Positions 1-8,393 of a DNA stretch of 64,000 bases are shown here, piece by piece. Below the pieces are notes generated by a model, which was not told the DNA's origin, searched no databases, and saw only the letters and a list, made by a program, of their open reading frames with translations. The DNA comes from Actinospica robiniae DSM 44927 (GTDB taxonomy: Bacteria > Actinomycetota > Actinomycetes > Streptomycetales > Catenulisporaceae). How positions within the stretch are numbered: position 1 is the stretch's first letter; each line of letters starts with the position of its first letter. Where the stretch lies: positions 4,523,372 to 4,587,371 of the forward strand of contig NZ_KI632511.1 of assembly GCF_000504285.1 (NCBI RefSeq), written 5' to 3'. The translations under genes were made by a program, and so were the position numbers.

Positions 1-62
1 TCAGGGCACTGATCGAGGCCCGTCCAGATGCGGTCCCGACCGGGCACAAGGTCGCGATGTGA
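1..62 (+). CDS. 3' end of an upstream gene (partial)
   Basis: Only the last 19 codons are visible, ending in valine-alanine-methionine and TGA at 60-62. The stop overlaps the GTG start of the next gene at 59 (GTGA), so the two are probably translationally coupled. In related genomes a family-4 glycosyltransferase often sits here, before the barrel protein and the GH130 phosphorylase. That is an inference from gene order; the visible residues are too few to identify the product. Confidence 0.5.
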   Translation, partial: RALIEARPDAVPTGHKVAM

Positions 63-1126
63 CCGGTCCGCTCACGACGTTCCCGGCGACGGCCCTGCTC
101 ACCGCCGCCTTCACCCACCTGTCCAGACTCAGCGACGACACCGCCCTGTTCGAGCACGCACGGTACGCCACGCCGAGACGCGAACACGGCTACTGCCTCG
201 ACGATGTCGCCCGGGGGCTGGTCGTGCTGTGCCGGGACGAGGACCCGGACCGGTACTCCTTCGCCCACGGCGTCGGGAACGCGGACCGGCTCACCGAGCG
301 CTATCTCGCGTTCACGACCCACGCGCAGAGCCCTGATGGCCGGTTCCACAACCGGATGGCCGTGCACCGGCGCTGGCAGGATGAGCCCGGACTCGGGGAC
401 TGCTGGGGCCGGGCCTTGTGGGGCCTGGGGACCGCCGCGATCCGCTCCCCGCTGGCCTGGGTACGCGAGAGCGCCGAGCACGCCTTCGCCGTCAGCGCGC
501 GACAGCGCTCGCCGTGGCCGCGCGCCATGGCGTTCGCCGGCCTCGGGGCCGCCGAGATCCTCGCCGCGCACCCCGGCGACCAAGCCGCGGCCGACCTGCT
601 CGCGGACGCCGCCGGAACGATCGCGCGCAGCGAGCCGGGCGCGGACTGGCCCTGGCCCGAGCAGCGACTGACCTACGCCAACGCCGTGCTGCCCGAAGTG
701 CTGATCGCCGCCGGCCGGCATCTGCACGACGACGAGGCGCGCGAATACGGACTCGAACTGCTCGACTGGCTGCTCGAGACCGAAACCAGCGCCGGGCGTC
801 TGTCGCCCACCGGGTCCGGCGGCTGGAGCGCAGGCGAGCCGCGCCCGTGCTTCGACCAGCAGCCCATCGAGGCGGCAGCCCTGGCCGACGCGTGTGCCCG
901 CGCCTACGCGGTCAGCGGCGACGAACGTTGGCTGTGCGGGGTCGATCGCGCCGTCGGCTGGTTCCTCGGCGAGAACGACGCGGATGCCGCACTCCACGAC
1001 CCGCACACCGGCGGCGGGTACGACGGGCTGAGCGCCGACGGGCCCAACGCGAATCAGGGGGCAGAATCGACCCTCGCGCTCATCTCCACCCTGCAGCAGG
1101 CCGTCGCCTGCGGGAGGGCGCGATGA
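59..1126 (+). CDS. alpha/alpha-barrel glycoside-metabolism protein, partner of GH130
   Basis: A 355-residue soluble protein with no signal peptide. Repeated helical hairpins with aromatic/acidic motifs (CLDDVARGL near residue 45, WGRALWGLG near 115, DQQPIEAAALADA near 270, GGGYDGL near 320) suggest an (alpha/alpha)6 fold like that of 2-epimerases and several glycosidases. Such proteins are often loosely annotated as glycosyltransferases. It starts at GTG 59 inside the upstream stop and ends in an ATGA overlap with the GH130 gene, so it is an operon member. The role in mannoside or oligosaccharide turnover is inferred from context; no reaction can be assigned from sequence alone. Confidence 0.75.
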   Translation: MTGPLTTFPATALLTAAFTHLSRLSDDTALFEHARYATPRREHGYCLDDVARGLVVLCRDEDPDRYSFAHGVGNADRLTERYLAFTTHAQSPDGRFHNRMAVHRRWQDEPGLGDCWGRALWGLGTAAIRSPLAWVRESAEHAFAVSARQRSPWPRAMAFAGLGAAEILAAHPGDQAAADLLADAAGTIARSEPGADWPWPEQRLTYANAVLPEVLIAAGRHLHDDEAREYGLELLDWLLETETSAGRLSPTGSGGWSAGEPRPCFDQQPIEAAALADACARAYAVSGDERWLCGVDRAVGWFLGENDADAALHDPHTGGGYDGLSADGPNANQGAESTLALISTLQQAVACGRAR

Positions 1127-2628
1127 CTGTGCCGTTCAGCGCCGAGACCGGGCTCGCCGTCCGCTCCACCGTGCGCATCGACCCCGACCCGGGCCGGGTG
1201 ATCGCCAGGCTCTTCGTCCCCGGCGAGGAGGTGCCCGAGTTCGGGTCGCGTACCGCCGCCGTGATCGCCCGGGTGCTGAGCCTGGACGAGAGCCAAGTGG
1301 ACGCGGTGCTCGCGCGCACCCTCGAGGCGTTCGCCGACCGCCACCGCGACCTGCGCGGCACCCTGGCGAGCCACTTCGAGACGATCGCCCACCGCATCCC
1401 GAGCGGGCACGAACTCTCCCGGAATCGACGCCTGCTGATAGGCGCCTACTTCAGCCACGAATACGCGATCGAGGGAGCGGCCCTGTGCAACCCCTCCATG
1501 GTCGCCCACCCCGACCAGGACGGGCTCGGGGGGGACCAGACCCGGTTCGTGCTCAGCGCCCGCGCCATCGGCGAAGGGCACCTGTCCTGCATCGAACTGC
1601 GCACCGGCGTGGTCGGCCCCGGTACGCGGATCACGCTGGATCCCATCACCCCTGCCCTCGTGCCCGGCCGTGCCCGGCCTCCTGCATACGAACGGCGGCT
1701 GTTCGAGGCCGTGCTCTCCGCGCATGCCGACGACGACGAAGTCGCGGCGTTCCTTCACCGCAACCTGCCCGCGCGGTTCGCCGCGGCGGATCTGGAGCAG
1801 GTGCTGCGCAGCCTGCCGCCGGGGCTGGCCCGCAGGCAGGGCACGCACCGCACGATCGAGCGGGCCCAATGGATCGCGGCCTGCACATACGACCTCGATT
1901 TCCCGCAGGACACCGCGCTGTCCGAACGCGTCCTGTGGCCGACCGGACCGACCGAGCGACACGGGATGGAGGACGCACGGTTCGTCCGGTTCACCGAGGA
2001 CGACGGCAGTGCCTCGTACTACGCGACCTACACGGCCTTCGACGGCTCCACGGTCTCGCCTCAGCTCCTGCACACCACGGACTTCCGCCTTTTCCATGCG
2101 ACGCAGCTGAGCGGCCCGGCAGCCGCGAACAAGGGGATGGCGTTGTTCCCGCGCAAAGTGGGTGGCAGATACCTGGCGCTCTCGCGCTGGGACCGAGAGA
2201 ACACGAGCATCACCGCCTCGACGGACAACCGGACCTGGGGGGTCGCGCGCACCATCCAAACGCCGGCGAGCGCCTGGGAGTTGACCCAGATCGGCAACTG
2301 CGGTCCGCCTATCGAGACCGGCGAGGGCTGGCTGGTACTGACCCACGGGGTCGGCCCGATGCGCACTTACTGCATCGGCGCCATCCTGCTCGACCTCGAA
2401 GACCCGCAGCGTGTGATCGCCCGCCTGACCGATCCGCTGATCGCACCGGACGAGACGGAGCGCAACGGCTACGTGCCCAACGTCGTGTACTCCTGCGGCG
2501 CGATGCGCCACCGCGACACCCTCGTCATCCCCTACGGCACCGGCGACACCGCGATCGCGTTCGCCACGGTTTCCCTCCCCGCCCTGCTCAGCCGCATGCG
2601 CCGGGCCTCGCGCGATGTCGAGCGTTGA
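1123..2628 (+). CDS. GH130 family beta-mannoside phosphorylase-like glycosidase
   Basis: A 501-residue protein. The start ATG at 1123 overlaps the preceding stop (ATGA). The C-terminal 300 residues form a five-bladed propeller typical of GH130: an RHGMEDARFVRF segment with the acid motif, NKGMALFPRK, RWDRENTS, IGNCGPPIETGEGWLVLTHG-type blade motifs, and a terminal IPYGTGDTAIAFATV strand. GH130 enzymes phosphorolyse or hydrolyse beta-1,2 or beta-1,4 mannosides. The N-terminal ~200 residues form the helical extension seen in longer family members. No signal peptide is visible, so it is cytoplasmic. Substrate is not predictable; family assignment is firm. Confidence 0.88.
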   Translation: MTVPFSAETGLAVRSTVRIDPDPGRVIARLFVPGEEVPEFGSRTAAVIARVLSLDESQVDAVLARTLEAFADRHRDLRGTLASHFETIAHRIPSGHELSRNRRLLIGAYFSHEYAIEGAALCNPSMVAHPDQDGLGGDQTRFVLSARAIGEGHLSCIELRTGVVGPGTRITLDPITPALVPGRARPPAYERRLFEAVLSAHADDDEVAAFLHRNLPARFAAADLEQVLRSLPPGLARRQGTHRTIERAQWIAACTYDLDFPQDTALSERVLWPTGPTERHGMEDARFVRFTEDDGSASYYATYTAFDGSTVSPQLLHTTDFRLFHATQLSGPAAANKGMALFPRKVGGRYLALSRWDRENTSITASTDNRTWGVARTIQTPASAWELTQIGNCGPPIETGEGWLVLTHGVGPMRTYCIGAILLDLEDPQRVIARLTDPLIAPDETERNGYVPNVVYSCGAMRHRDTLVIPYGTGDTAIAFATVSLPALLSRMRRASRDVER

Positions 2629-2716
2629 CACCTCCGCACCGGATCCACACGACGGCAACGGGTCCTGCCCTTCCGCTCGCCTCCGGTGCGGCCGCGCCCA
2701 CCGGAAGAGGAGTAAG

Positions 2717-3367
2717 ATGGATGATACCGAGGGCATCTCGAAAGCCGCCATCCGAGGCGGCATCGTCTCCGGCGCGTCACAACATCCGGGGCCGCATGCC
2801 CGGAGACAGGTCCGCATCGTGACCATTCTCGAGCGAACGACGGAGCCGGAGAACATCTCGGCATCGTCGGTCCGCATTTCCCTCAAACCCCGTACCGAGC
2901 ATCCGGGCATGGTCAACGGCGCATGGTGGCCGCGTTCGCGTGACCTGGCCGCCGAACTTCCCCCGCTCATCGCCGCGCTGGACGCGGCCTGGGGGAAGAT
3001 CCACCGGGTCACGGTCAACGTGCACATGTGGCCCGAGATCCCCAGGCGGCTCGTCACCGGCTCGCACACGGTGCGGGTGGGCTGGTTCGACGCCGAACAG
3101 GACCGGCACGACCTGTGCGTGCTCTCGCACAGCTGCGCGCCTTACCGCTGGGATCTGGTGGTGGTCCCGCCGGAGACGGACCCCGACCGCGCGACGCTCC
3201 TGATGGCGTCCGCCGCCGATGTACACAACAAGCAGACAGCGAGCGCACTGGTCGCAGGTGCCCTGGCCGGCATGGGCGATGCGTCATGGGATCTTGCCCG
3301 TATCCGCGAGTGGGAGTGCGAAGGCGGCGGCGGGCGCATGCTCGAAGGCGTGCAGCTATACGGATAG
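2717..3367 (+). CDS. DUF5994 family protein (copy 1)
   Basis: A 216-residue protein of unknown function. The diagnostic core is GMVNGAWWPRSRDLAAELP, followed by a strand-rich middle and a VVVPPETDPDRA motif, as in DUF5994 proteins of streptomycetes. ATG 2717 was chosen because GAGGAG (2707-2712) lies just upstream; GTG 2819, after GGAGACAGG, is a credible shorter start that would begin closer to the conserved domain. A paralogue is encoded at 7692-8174 on the other strand. No membrane segment or catalytic motif is visible. DUF5994 genes often lie among stress regulators, as here, but no role is established. Confidence 0.75.
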   Translation: MDDTEGISKAAIRGGIVSGASQHPGPHARRQVRIVTILERTTEPENISASSVRISLKPRTEHPGMVNGAWWPRSRDLAAELPPLIAALDAAWGKIHRVTVNVHMWPEIPRRLVTGSHTVRVGWFDAEQDRHDLCVLSHSCAPYRWDLVVVPPETDPDRATLLMASAADVHNKQTASALVAGALAGMGDASWDLARIREWECEGGGGRMLEGVQLYG

Positions 3368-3458
3368 TCAGCCACGGGGCCTCCGATTCCTGGTCCAGAC
3401 CTTGCCGGCCTGGAGATCGCCACGCTGACGCGGTTCGCTACGGGATTGTGGAGGCGTT

Positions 3459-4502
3459 GTGCCCATCGAGAAGACACTCGTGCACTCCGGCAAAGGACGA
3501 GGCAGCGAATTCGCCGGCCTGCTCGAGCAGGTGAGATCGGCCGGACTACTCGAACGCCGGCCGTGGTACTACGCGGCGAAGATCGCATCGACGGTGCTCG
3601 CCTTGGTTGCGGGCGTGGCGGCTTTCGCCGTGTTGGGCGATTCCTGGTGGCAGATGGCGGTGGCCGTCTATCTGGCCATAGTCTTCGCTCAACTCGGGTT
3701 CATCGGCCATGATGCGGGGCACGGCCAGATCCGGCAAGGTACGCGTGCCAATACCCTGATCGGCGTGATCCACGCCAACGCCCTGGTCGGGCTGAGCTAC
3801 GGCTGGTGGAACGAGAAGCACAACCGGCACCACGCCCACCCCAACGAGCCGGGCCGCGACCCCGACGTGGACGCCGGAGCATTGGCCTTCACCGTCCAGG
3901 CGGCCGCAGGCCGGCGCGGTCTGGGCCGGGTGGCAGTACGCTATCAGGCCTGGTATTTCATTCCGCTGCTGTTGTTGCAGGCTGTAAGCCTGCATGTCAA
4001 TAGCATTATATGGCTGGTGCGGGAGCGGCGGATGAGGCGGGTGGAGGTTCTGCTCCTGGCCGCGCACGTGAGCGGCTACGTGACGGCGCTGCTGCTGGTG
4101 CTCTCCCCGGCCAAGGCACTCGTCTTCGCCGTCGTGCACCAGGGACTGCTCGGGGTGTATCTGGGCTGTGCGTTCGCACCCAACCACAAGGGCATGCCGG
4201 CCCCGGCCGGGAGCGACGCGGCGAATTTCCTGCGTCGGCAGGTCCTCGCCTCGCGCGACGTGCGCCCCGGGTGGTTGGTCGACTGGGCGCTGGGCGGGTT
4301 GAACTACCAGATCGAGCACCACCTGTTCCCGAGCATGCCCCGGGCCAACTTGAAACGCGCCAAGCCGTTGGTACGGGCCTACTGCGCCCGGATCGGCGTG
4401 CCGTACCGCGAGTGCGGCCTGTTCGACTCCTACCGCCAGGCCCTGCGGCACCTCGACGCGATGGGCGTCATCGGCTCACGCGCGCTTGACGAGGCGGGCT
4501 GA
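3459..4502 (+). CDS. membrane fatty-acid desaturase (acyl-lipid/acyl-CoA type)
   Basis: A 347-residue integral membrane di-iron desaturase. Three histidine boxes are present: HDAGH near residue 86, HNRHH near 120, and QIEHH near 280. The Q in the third box is typical of front-end (delta-5/6-like) and actinobacterial linear desaturases. Hydrophobic spans flank the boxes. The start GTG at 3459 follows GGAGGC (3450-3455). Desaturation of membrane lipids fits the cold-shock and stress genes nearby. The gene stands alone, about 90 bp after the DUF5994 gene and 270 bp before rsbQ. An electron donor is not encoded next to it. Confidence 0.9.
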   Translation: MPIEKTLVHSGKGRGSEFAGLLEQVRSAGLLERRPWYYAAKIASTVLALVAGVAAFAVLGDSWWQMAVAVYLAIVFAQLGFIGHDAGHGQIRQGTRANTLIGVIHANALVGLSYGWWNEKHNRHHAHPNEPGRDPDVDAGALAFTVQAAAGRRGLGRVAVRYQAWYFIPLLLLQAVSLHVNSIIWLVRERRMRRVEVLLLAAHVSGYVTALLLVLSPAKALVFAVVHQGLLGVYLGCAFAPNHKGMPAPAGSDAANFLRRQVLASRDVRPGWLVDWALGGLNYQIEHHLFPSMPRANLKRAKPLVRAYCARIGVPYRECGLFDSYRQALRHLDAMGVIGSRALDEAG

Positions 4503-4776
4503 ACAGCCGAGGCGGTGACCCGCGCGGGAGCCGACGGGCGCGCAGAACGGCACAGCCGACGATGCCTTCCCGATTCCTCGCATGGCCTCCGGTGCCCGCA
4601 CCGCCCGTGGTGCTCAGTTCGATGGTGTTCGGCTCGGAAGCTCACCTGAGTGGCGTAACGCCGGTGCTGATCGCCCGCTAGCCGCGACCGTGACCTGCCG
4701 GATGACCGGCAGGTCGACGGTTCCGGCGTTCCACGAGCCGCCGAGTGCTCCGGGCCGACGTGCAAGGATGGCTGGT

Positions 4777-5589
4777 ATGGACGTGGTCCGGAGGAACAAT
4801 GTGACGATCAGCGGCCGGCCCGAGGGGCCGGTGGTCATGCTGGCGCACGGATTCGGCTGCGATCAGAACATGTGGCGTCTCGTGGAACCGGTGCTGGCCG
4901 AGTGTTTCCAGGTGGTGCGCTTCGACTACGTGGGCTCGGGCCGCTCGGACCCCTCGGCCTGGGACCCGCGGCGCTACGGCACTCTGGCGGGGTACGCGGC
5001 CGACGTGCTCGAGATCTGCGCCGAACTCGACCTGACCGACGTGGTGTTCGTGGGACATTCCGTCAGCGCGATGGTCGGGGTGATCGCGGCGGCCGAAGCG
5101 CCGAAGCGGTTCGCCCGGCTGGTCATGGTCGGTCCGTCCCCGCGCTACATCGACGACCCGGCGACCGGGTATGCCGGCGGGTTCACCGCGGCGGACATCG
5201 ACGGTTTGCTCGAGTCGCTGGAAAGCAACTATCTGGGGTGGTCGGCCGCGATGGCCCCGGCGATCATGGGCAACCCGGACCGTCCGGAGCTCGGGACGGA
5301 ACTGACCAACAGCTTCTGCGCCACCGACCCCGGCATGGCGGCGGTGTTCGCACGCACCACGTTCCTGTCCGACTCCCGGGCCGATCTGGCCTCGGTGAAC
5401 CTGCCCACGCTGGTGCTCGAGTGCTCCCAGGACATCATCGCGCCGCGCCAGGTCGGCGCCTTCGTGCACGCCGCCATCCCGGGCAGCGTCCTGATCACCC
5501 TGGACGCCACCGGCCACTGCCCGCAGCTGAGCGCGCCGGAGGCCACCGCGCGGGCCATCGCGGATTTCGTCGGCGCTGCACGCGGATGA
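4777..5589 (+). CDS. rsbQ: RsbQ-like alpha/beta hydrolase, energy-stress regulator
   Basis: A 270-residue alpha/beta hydrolase closely resembling Bacillus RsbQ. It shares the GFGCDQ-MW oxyanion segment, FDYVGSGRSD, the nucleophile elbow GHSVSA (Ser95), an acid at Asp219 (CSQDIIAP) and His247 (GHCPQ), at almost the same positions as in B. subtilis. RsbQ is needed for the PAS-PP2C phosphatase RsbP to sense energy stress, probably by supplying or processing a hydrophobic ligand. ATG 4777 is preferred because AAGGA lies 8 nt upstream; ATG 4768 is also in frame. The stop overlaps ATG 5586 of the next reading frame (ATGA), so it is coupled to the rsbP-like gene. Confidence 0.9.
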   Translation: MDVVRRNNVTISGRPEGPVVMLAHGFGCDQNMWRLVEPVLAECFQVVRFDYVGSGRSDPSAWDPRRYGTLAGYAADVLEICAELDLTDVVFVGHSVSAMVGVIAAAEAPKRFARLVMVGPSPRYIDDPATGYAGGFTAADIDGLLESLESNYLGWSAAMAPAIMGNPDRPELGTELTNSFCATDPGMAAVFARTTFLSDSRADLASVNLPTLVLECSQDIIAPRQVGAFVHAAIPGSVLITLDATGHCPQLSAPEATARAIADFVGAARG

Positions 5590-5642
5590 GCCCGACCCGG
5601 CGCCGAAACGTCGAGAAAGACCGCGAACCCGGAGGTGGGAGC

Positions 5643-6914
5643 GTGGACGAGTACGACCAAGCGCAGCTGTCCGCACTCCTGGAGGACAGTGCCGAGGACC
5701 TGTACGAACACGCCCCGTGCGGCTACCTGTCCACGACGCCCGACGGGAGGATCGCGAAGGCGAACGCCACCCTGCTGGACTGGCTCGGCTACAGCCGCGA
5801 GCAGATGGTCGGCCGTATGCATTTCGCCGACCTGCTGACCGTGGGCGGCAAGCTCTACCACGAGACGCACTTCGCCCCGCTGCTGGCGATGCAGGGGCAG
5901 CTGTCCGGGATCGCGCTGGAGCTCAAGGCCGCGGACGGCACCCGGCTGCCGGTCCTGGTGACCTCCGTGGTCAAGACGGCGAGCACCGGGCAGCCGCTGC
6001 TGATCCGCACCACCGTCCTCGACGCCCGGGACCGCCGCGGCTACGAGAACGAACTGCTGCGCGCCGGCAGGCAGGCCGAGCAGGCTCTCGCCGAGGCCGA
6101 AGCCGCCCACGGCGTGGCCGAAGCCGAACGCGCCCGCCTTCAGCGCGTCGTGTCCATCCTGCAGAAAAGCCTCCTGCCACCGGACCTACCGCGGATGCCC
6201 GGCCTCGACGCGGCCGCCTACTACCACCCCGCTTCGGTCGACGAGATCGGCGGCGACTTCTACGACCTGTTCCCCCTCGGCCCAGGCCGCGGCGGGTTCT
6301 TCCTCGGCGACGTCCGTGGCAAGGGACCCGAAGCGGCCGCCGTCACCTCGCTGATCCGCTACACGCTACGCGCCGCGTTCCTCGTCGAAGGCAACCCCGT
6401 CCGCACGCTCGCCATGCTCAACACCGCACTGCGCGAGCGCTACCCCGAAGACGACATGCGCTTTTGCACCGTCATCGCCGGCACGGTGGAGCTGGAGGGC
6501 GGCAGCGTCAGGGTGGAGTTGGCCAGTGGCGGCCACCCGCCGGCTTTGCTGCTGCACGCCGACGGCACGGCGGAGCAGATTTACACCCCCGGAGGCATGC
6601 TCATCGGCGTCCTGCCCGAGCCGCCCCTCACCTCCGCCGCCGTCGTGCTCGGGCCGGGCGAGACGCTGCTGCTCTACACCGACGGGCTCACCGAGGCGCG
6701 CACCCGGGCGGGCCCGCGCTACAGCGAGGAGGCCTTGCACGCCTTCACCCAGGACCTCGCGCCGGCCGGCGCCCACGAAGCCGTCAGCGCCTTGACGAAA
6801 CTGCTCGAGAGCTTCGGCGACGGCCTCGAGGACGACACCGCGCTGCTCGCCCTCGGCGCCCCCGCGGGCCCGATCACCCCGGCCGCGCCCGGCGGCACGC
6901 AGAGCCCCGAATAG
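5643..6914 (+). CDS. rsbP: RsbP-like PAS-PP2C serine phosphatase
   Basis: A 423-residue protein with an N-terminal PAS domain (about 15-130), a short charged coiled coil (about 135-170) and a PPM/PP2C phosphatase (about 180-410). Metal-binding signatures are DEIGGDFYDL, GDVRGKG, YTDGLTEAR and DDTALL. The family dephosphorylates STAS antagonists so that they capture an anti-sigma kinase and free a sigma factor. GTG 5643 was chosen for the strong GGAGG at 5631-5635; an in-frame ATG at 5586 overlaps the rsbQ stop and would add 19 residues. The PAS domain is the expected site of RsbQ-dependent sensing. The STAS target is not fixed by the sequence; several candidates lie downstream. Confidence 0.88.
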   Translation: MDEYDQAQLSALLEDSAEDLYEHAPCGYLSTTPDGRIAKANATLLDWLGYSREQMVGRMHFADLLTVGGKLYHETHFAPLLAMQGQLSGIALELKAADGTRLPVLVTSVVKTASTGQPLLIRTTVLDARDRRGYENELLRAGRQAEQALAEAEAAHGVAEAERARLQRVVSILQKSLLPPDLPRMPGLDAAAYYHPASVDEIGGDFYDLFPLGPGRGGFFLGDVRGKGPEAAAVTSLIRYTLRAAFLVEGNPVRTLAMLNTALRERYPEDDMRFCTVIAGTVELEGGSVRVELASGGHPPALLLHADGTAEQIYTPGGMLIGVLPEPPLTSAAVVLGPGETLLLYTDGLTEARTRAGPRYSEEALHAFTQDLAPAGAHEAVSALTKLLESFGDGLEDDTALLALGAPAGPITPAAPGGTQSPE

Positions 6915-7088
6915 CCCCACACCGGCGCCAGTGTCGGGCACGCGCGCGCCCGGCTCCGATCCCGCCGCGCCCGCGCCCGCTCGGCCGGAAACCCCCGTGG
7001 ACGACGCACCGAACATGCCGCCGCGCCGGGCGGCAACGCCCGAGGAGAGGCAAGCTGGAACAGTACAGACCGGAGAAGGGAACGCTTT

Positions 7089-7445
7089 GTGATCGAGGCA
7101 GCAGACATCCGAGAGTGGCGCACCCAGGACGTCGTCGATCCGGGTGGCCACAAGATCGGCGCTATGGAGTCCGTCTACGTCGACACCAGCACCGATGCGC
7201 CGGCCATGGCGACGGTGCAGATCGGCATGCCCACCCGGCATCGCCTCGTGTTCGTTCCCCTGGATGGAGCAATCGTCGGACCGGGATACCTGAAGGTCGG
7301 CTATTCCAAGTCCCTGGTCAAGAAGTGCCCGGCCATGGGCACGGACGAAGTCCTGCCCGCGGCCGAGGAAGAGGCGATCTTCCGCCACTACGACCTGCCC
7401 TACACACCCGGGACCTCCGGCGAGCGGCAGCTCGCCCGCCGCTGA
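7089..7445 (+). CDS. PRC-barrel domain protein (single domain)
   Basis: A 118-residue protein with one PRC-barrel-like beta domain. It starts IEAADIREWR..DVVDPGGHKIG, the usual opening of this fold, and continues with short strands (ATVQIG, HRLVFVPL) and a GYSKSLVK segment. PRC barrels act as small adaptor or RNA/protein-binding modules; in actinobacteria such proteins are widespread and uncharacterised. GTG 7089 follows a purine-rich GGAGAAGGGA. It is 30 bp ahead of a small membrane protein, with which it probably forms a transcription unit. A two-domain relative is at 8976-9695. Confidence 0.82.
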   Translation: MIEAADIREWRTQDVVDPGGHKIGAMESVYVDTSTDAPAMATVQIGMPTRHRLVFVPLDGAIVGPGYLKVGYSKSLVKKCPAMGTDEVLPAAEEEAIFRHYDLPYTPGTSGERQLARR

Positions 7446-7474
7446 CCGGCCCGCGCGAGAACGAAGGTGCGCCC

Positions 7475-7642
7475 ATGGCCCTGTTCCTCTTCGTGATCAT
7501 CGTGGCGATCGCGCTCGGCATCATCGGCGTCGTCGCCCACGGCCTGCTCTACCTGCTGGTGATCGGAGCCGTTCTCCTCGCGCTGGACCTGCTCTACCTC
7601 GCCTTGCGCTGGAGGCGCTCCGGACGTCGACCGCAGCGCTGA
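7475..7642 (+). CDS. small hydrophobic membrane protein
   Basis: A 55-residue protein made of two predicted membrane helices (about residues 2-23 and 25-46) and a short basic tail with several Arg residues, indicating an inward-facing C-terminus. ATG 7475 follows a weak GAAGG. Small proteins of this kind often sit after PRC-barrel or stress genes in streptomycetes. No function can be assigned. The 30-bp gap to the PRC gene suggests co-transcription. Confidence 0.65.
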   Translation: MALFLFVIIVAIALGIIGVVAHGLLYLLVIGAVLLALDLLYLALRWRRSGRRPQR

Positions 7643-7691
7643 CTTCGCCGCTCGGCAGCTGGGGACGACTGTTTCCGCGGATCCATCTGCC

Positions 7692-8174
7692 TCAGTTCGG
7701 TCCGTCCCGTTCGGCTCGGATCTCGATGAGGATCTGCTCGGCCGAAGCGCTGTTGTCTGCTTGGACGGCCTGCGCCATCGCGGCGCGCGCGGCCTGCTCG
7801 GTCGCATCCGGCGGCACCACGAGCAGGGAGAAGTGGTCTTGGTCGCCGCGGGTTACCAAGACGGTGTCGTCGCCGGTCGCGGAGGAATCGACGTGCACCA
7901 CCCGGCCGTCGAGGACGAGTCGTGCCGGCAGGCCGTTCCAGGCCGACGCGTCCAGCCCGATCCGCGTGATCGGGCCGATGTACTGCGTCAGTGCGCTCAC
8001 CAGGGCGGGGAGTTCGATCGCGACATCACGGGACCTCGGCCACCACGCACCATCGAGGACGCCTACTCGGGAGCGCGTCGTCTCCATGCGGAGAAGCGCG
8101 GTGCCGGCCGTCGCGCTGTGGAAGACCGCGCTCGGCAGATGCTTGGAAGCCAGGGGAACAGCGGAATCAGCCAT
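7692..8174 (-). CDS. DUF5994 family protein (copy 2)
   Basis: A 160-residue protein with the same core as the gene at 2717-3367: GVLDGAWWPRSRDVAIELPAL, then LLVVPPDATEQAA. ATG 8174 was taken as start because the upstream in-frame sequence to 8261 is basic and non-conserved. The two copies differ mainly at the N-terminus and in the middle, so they are diverged paralogues and not a recent duplication. It converges with the small membrane protein gene and diverges from the STAS gene at 8394. Function unknown. Confidence 0.78.
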   Translation of the reverse strand: MADSAVPLASKHLPSAVFHSATAGTALLRMETTRSRVGVLDGAWWPRSRDVAIELPALVSALTQYIGPITRIGLDASAWNGLPARLVLDGRVVHVDSSATGDDTVLVTRGDQDHFSLLVVPPDATEQAARAAMAQAVQADNSASAEQILIEIRAERDGPN

Positions 8175-8302
8175 GATGTATCCGTCCGTATGCCTCGCAC
8201 GGAGGGCGGCTCGTCGCGCTGCCCCCACTCCACGATACGCCGTCCGCTGTCGGTCCGACATTCCGCGGGATTCCGGAAATCCACGCAGAACGAAAACGCG
8301 CC

Positions 8303-8330
8303 GAGCAGCGTAGAGCAGCGTAGAGTAGAG
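8303..8330. repeat. short 10-bp tandem repeat in a leader
   Basis: The unit GAGCAGCGTA occurs twice exactly (8303-8312, 8313-8322) and is followed by a degraded third copy. It lies 64 bp upstream of the STAS gene start at 8394, in the divergent intergenic region. It could be slippage-prone filler or part of a promoter; no protein site is recognised. Confidence 0.5.
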
Positions 8331-8393
8331 GTGTCACTCTGGACCTCGGCGACTTTCGTGCACGAAGCACAGACAGGTCGGAGGCAGAGGCAG

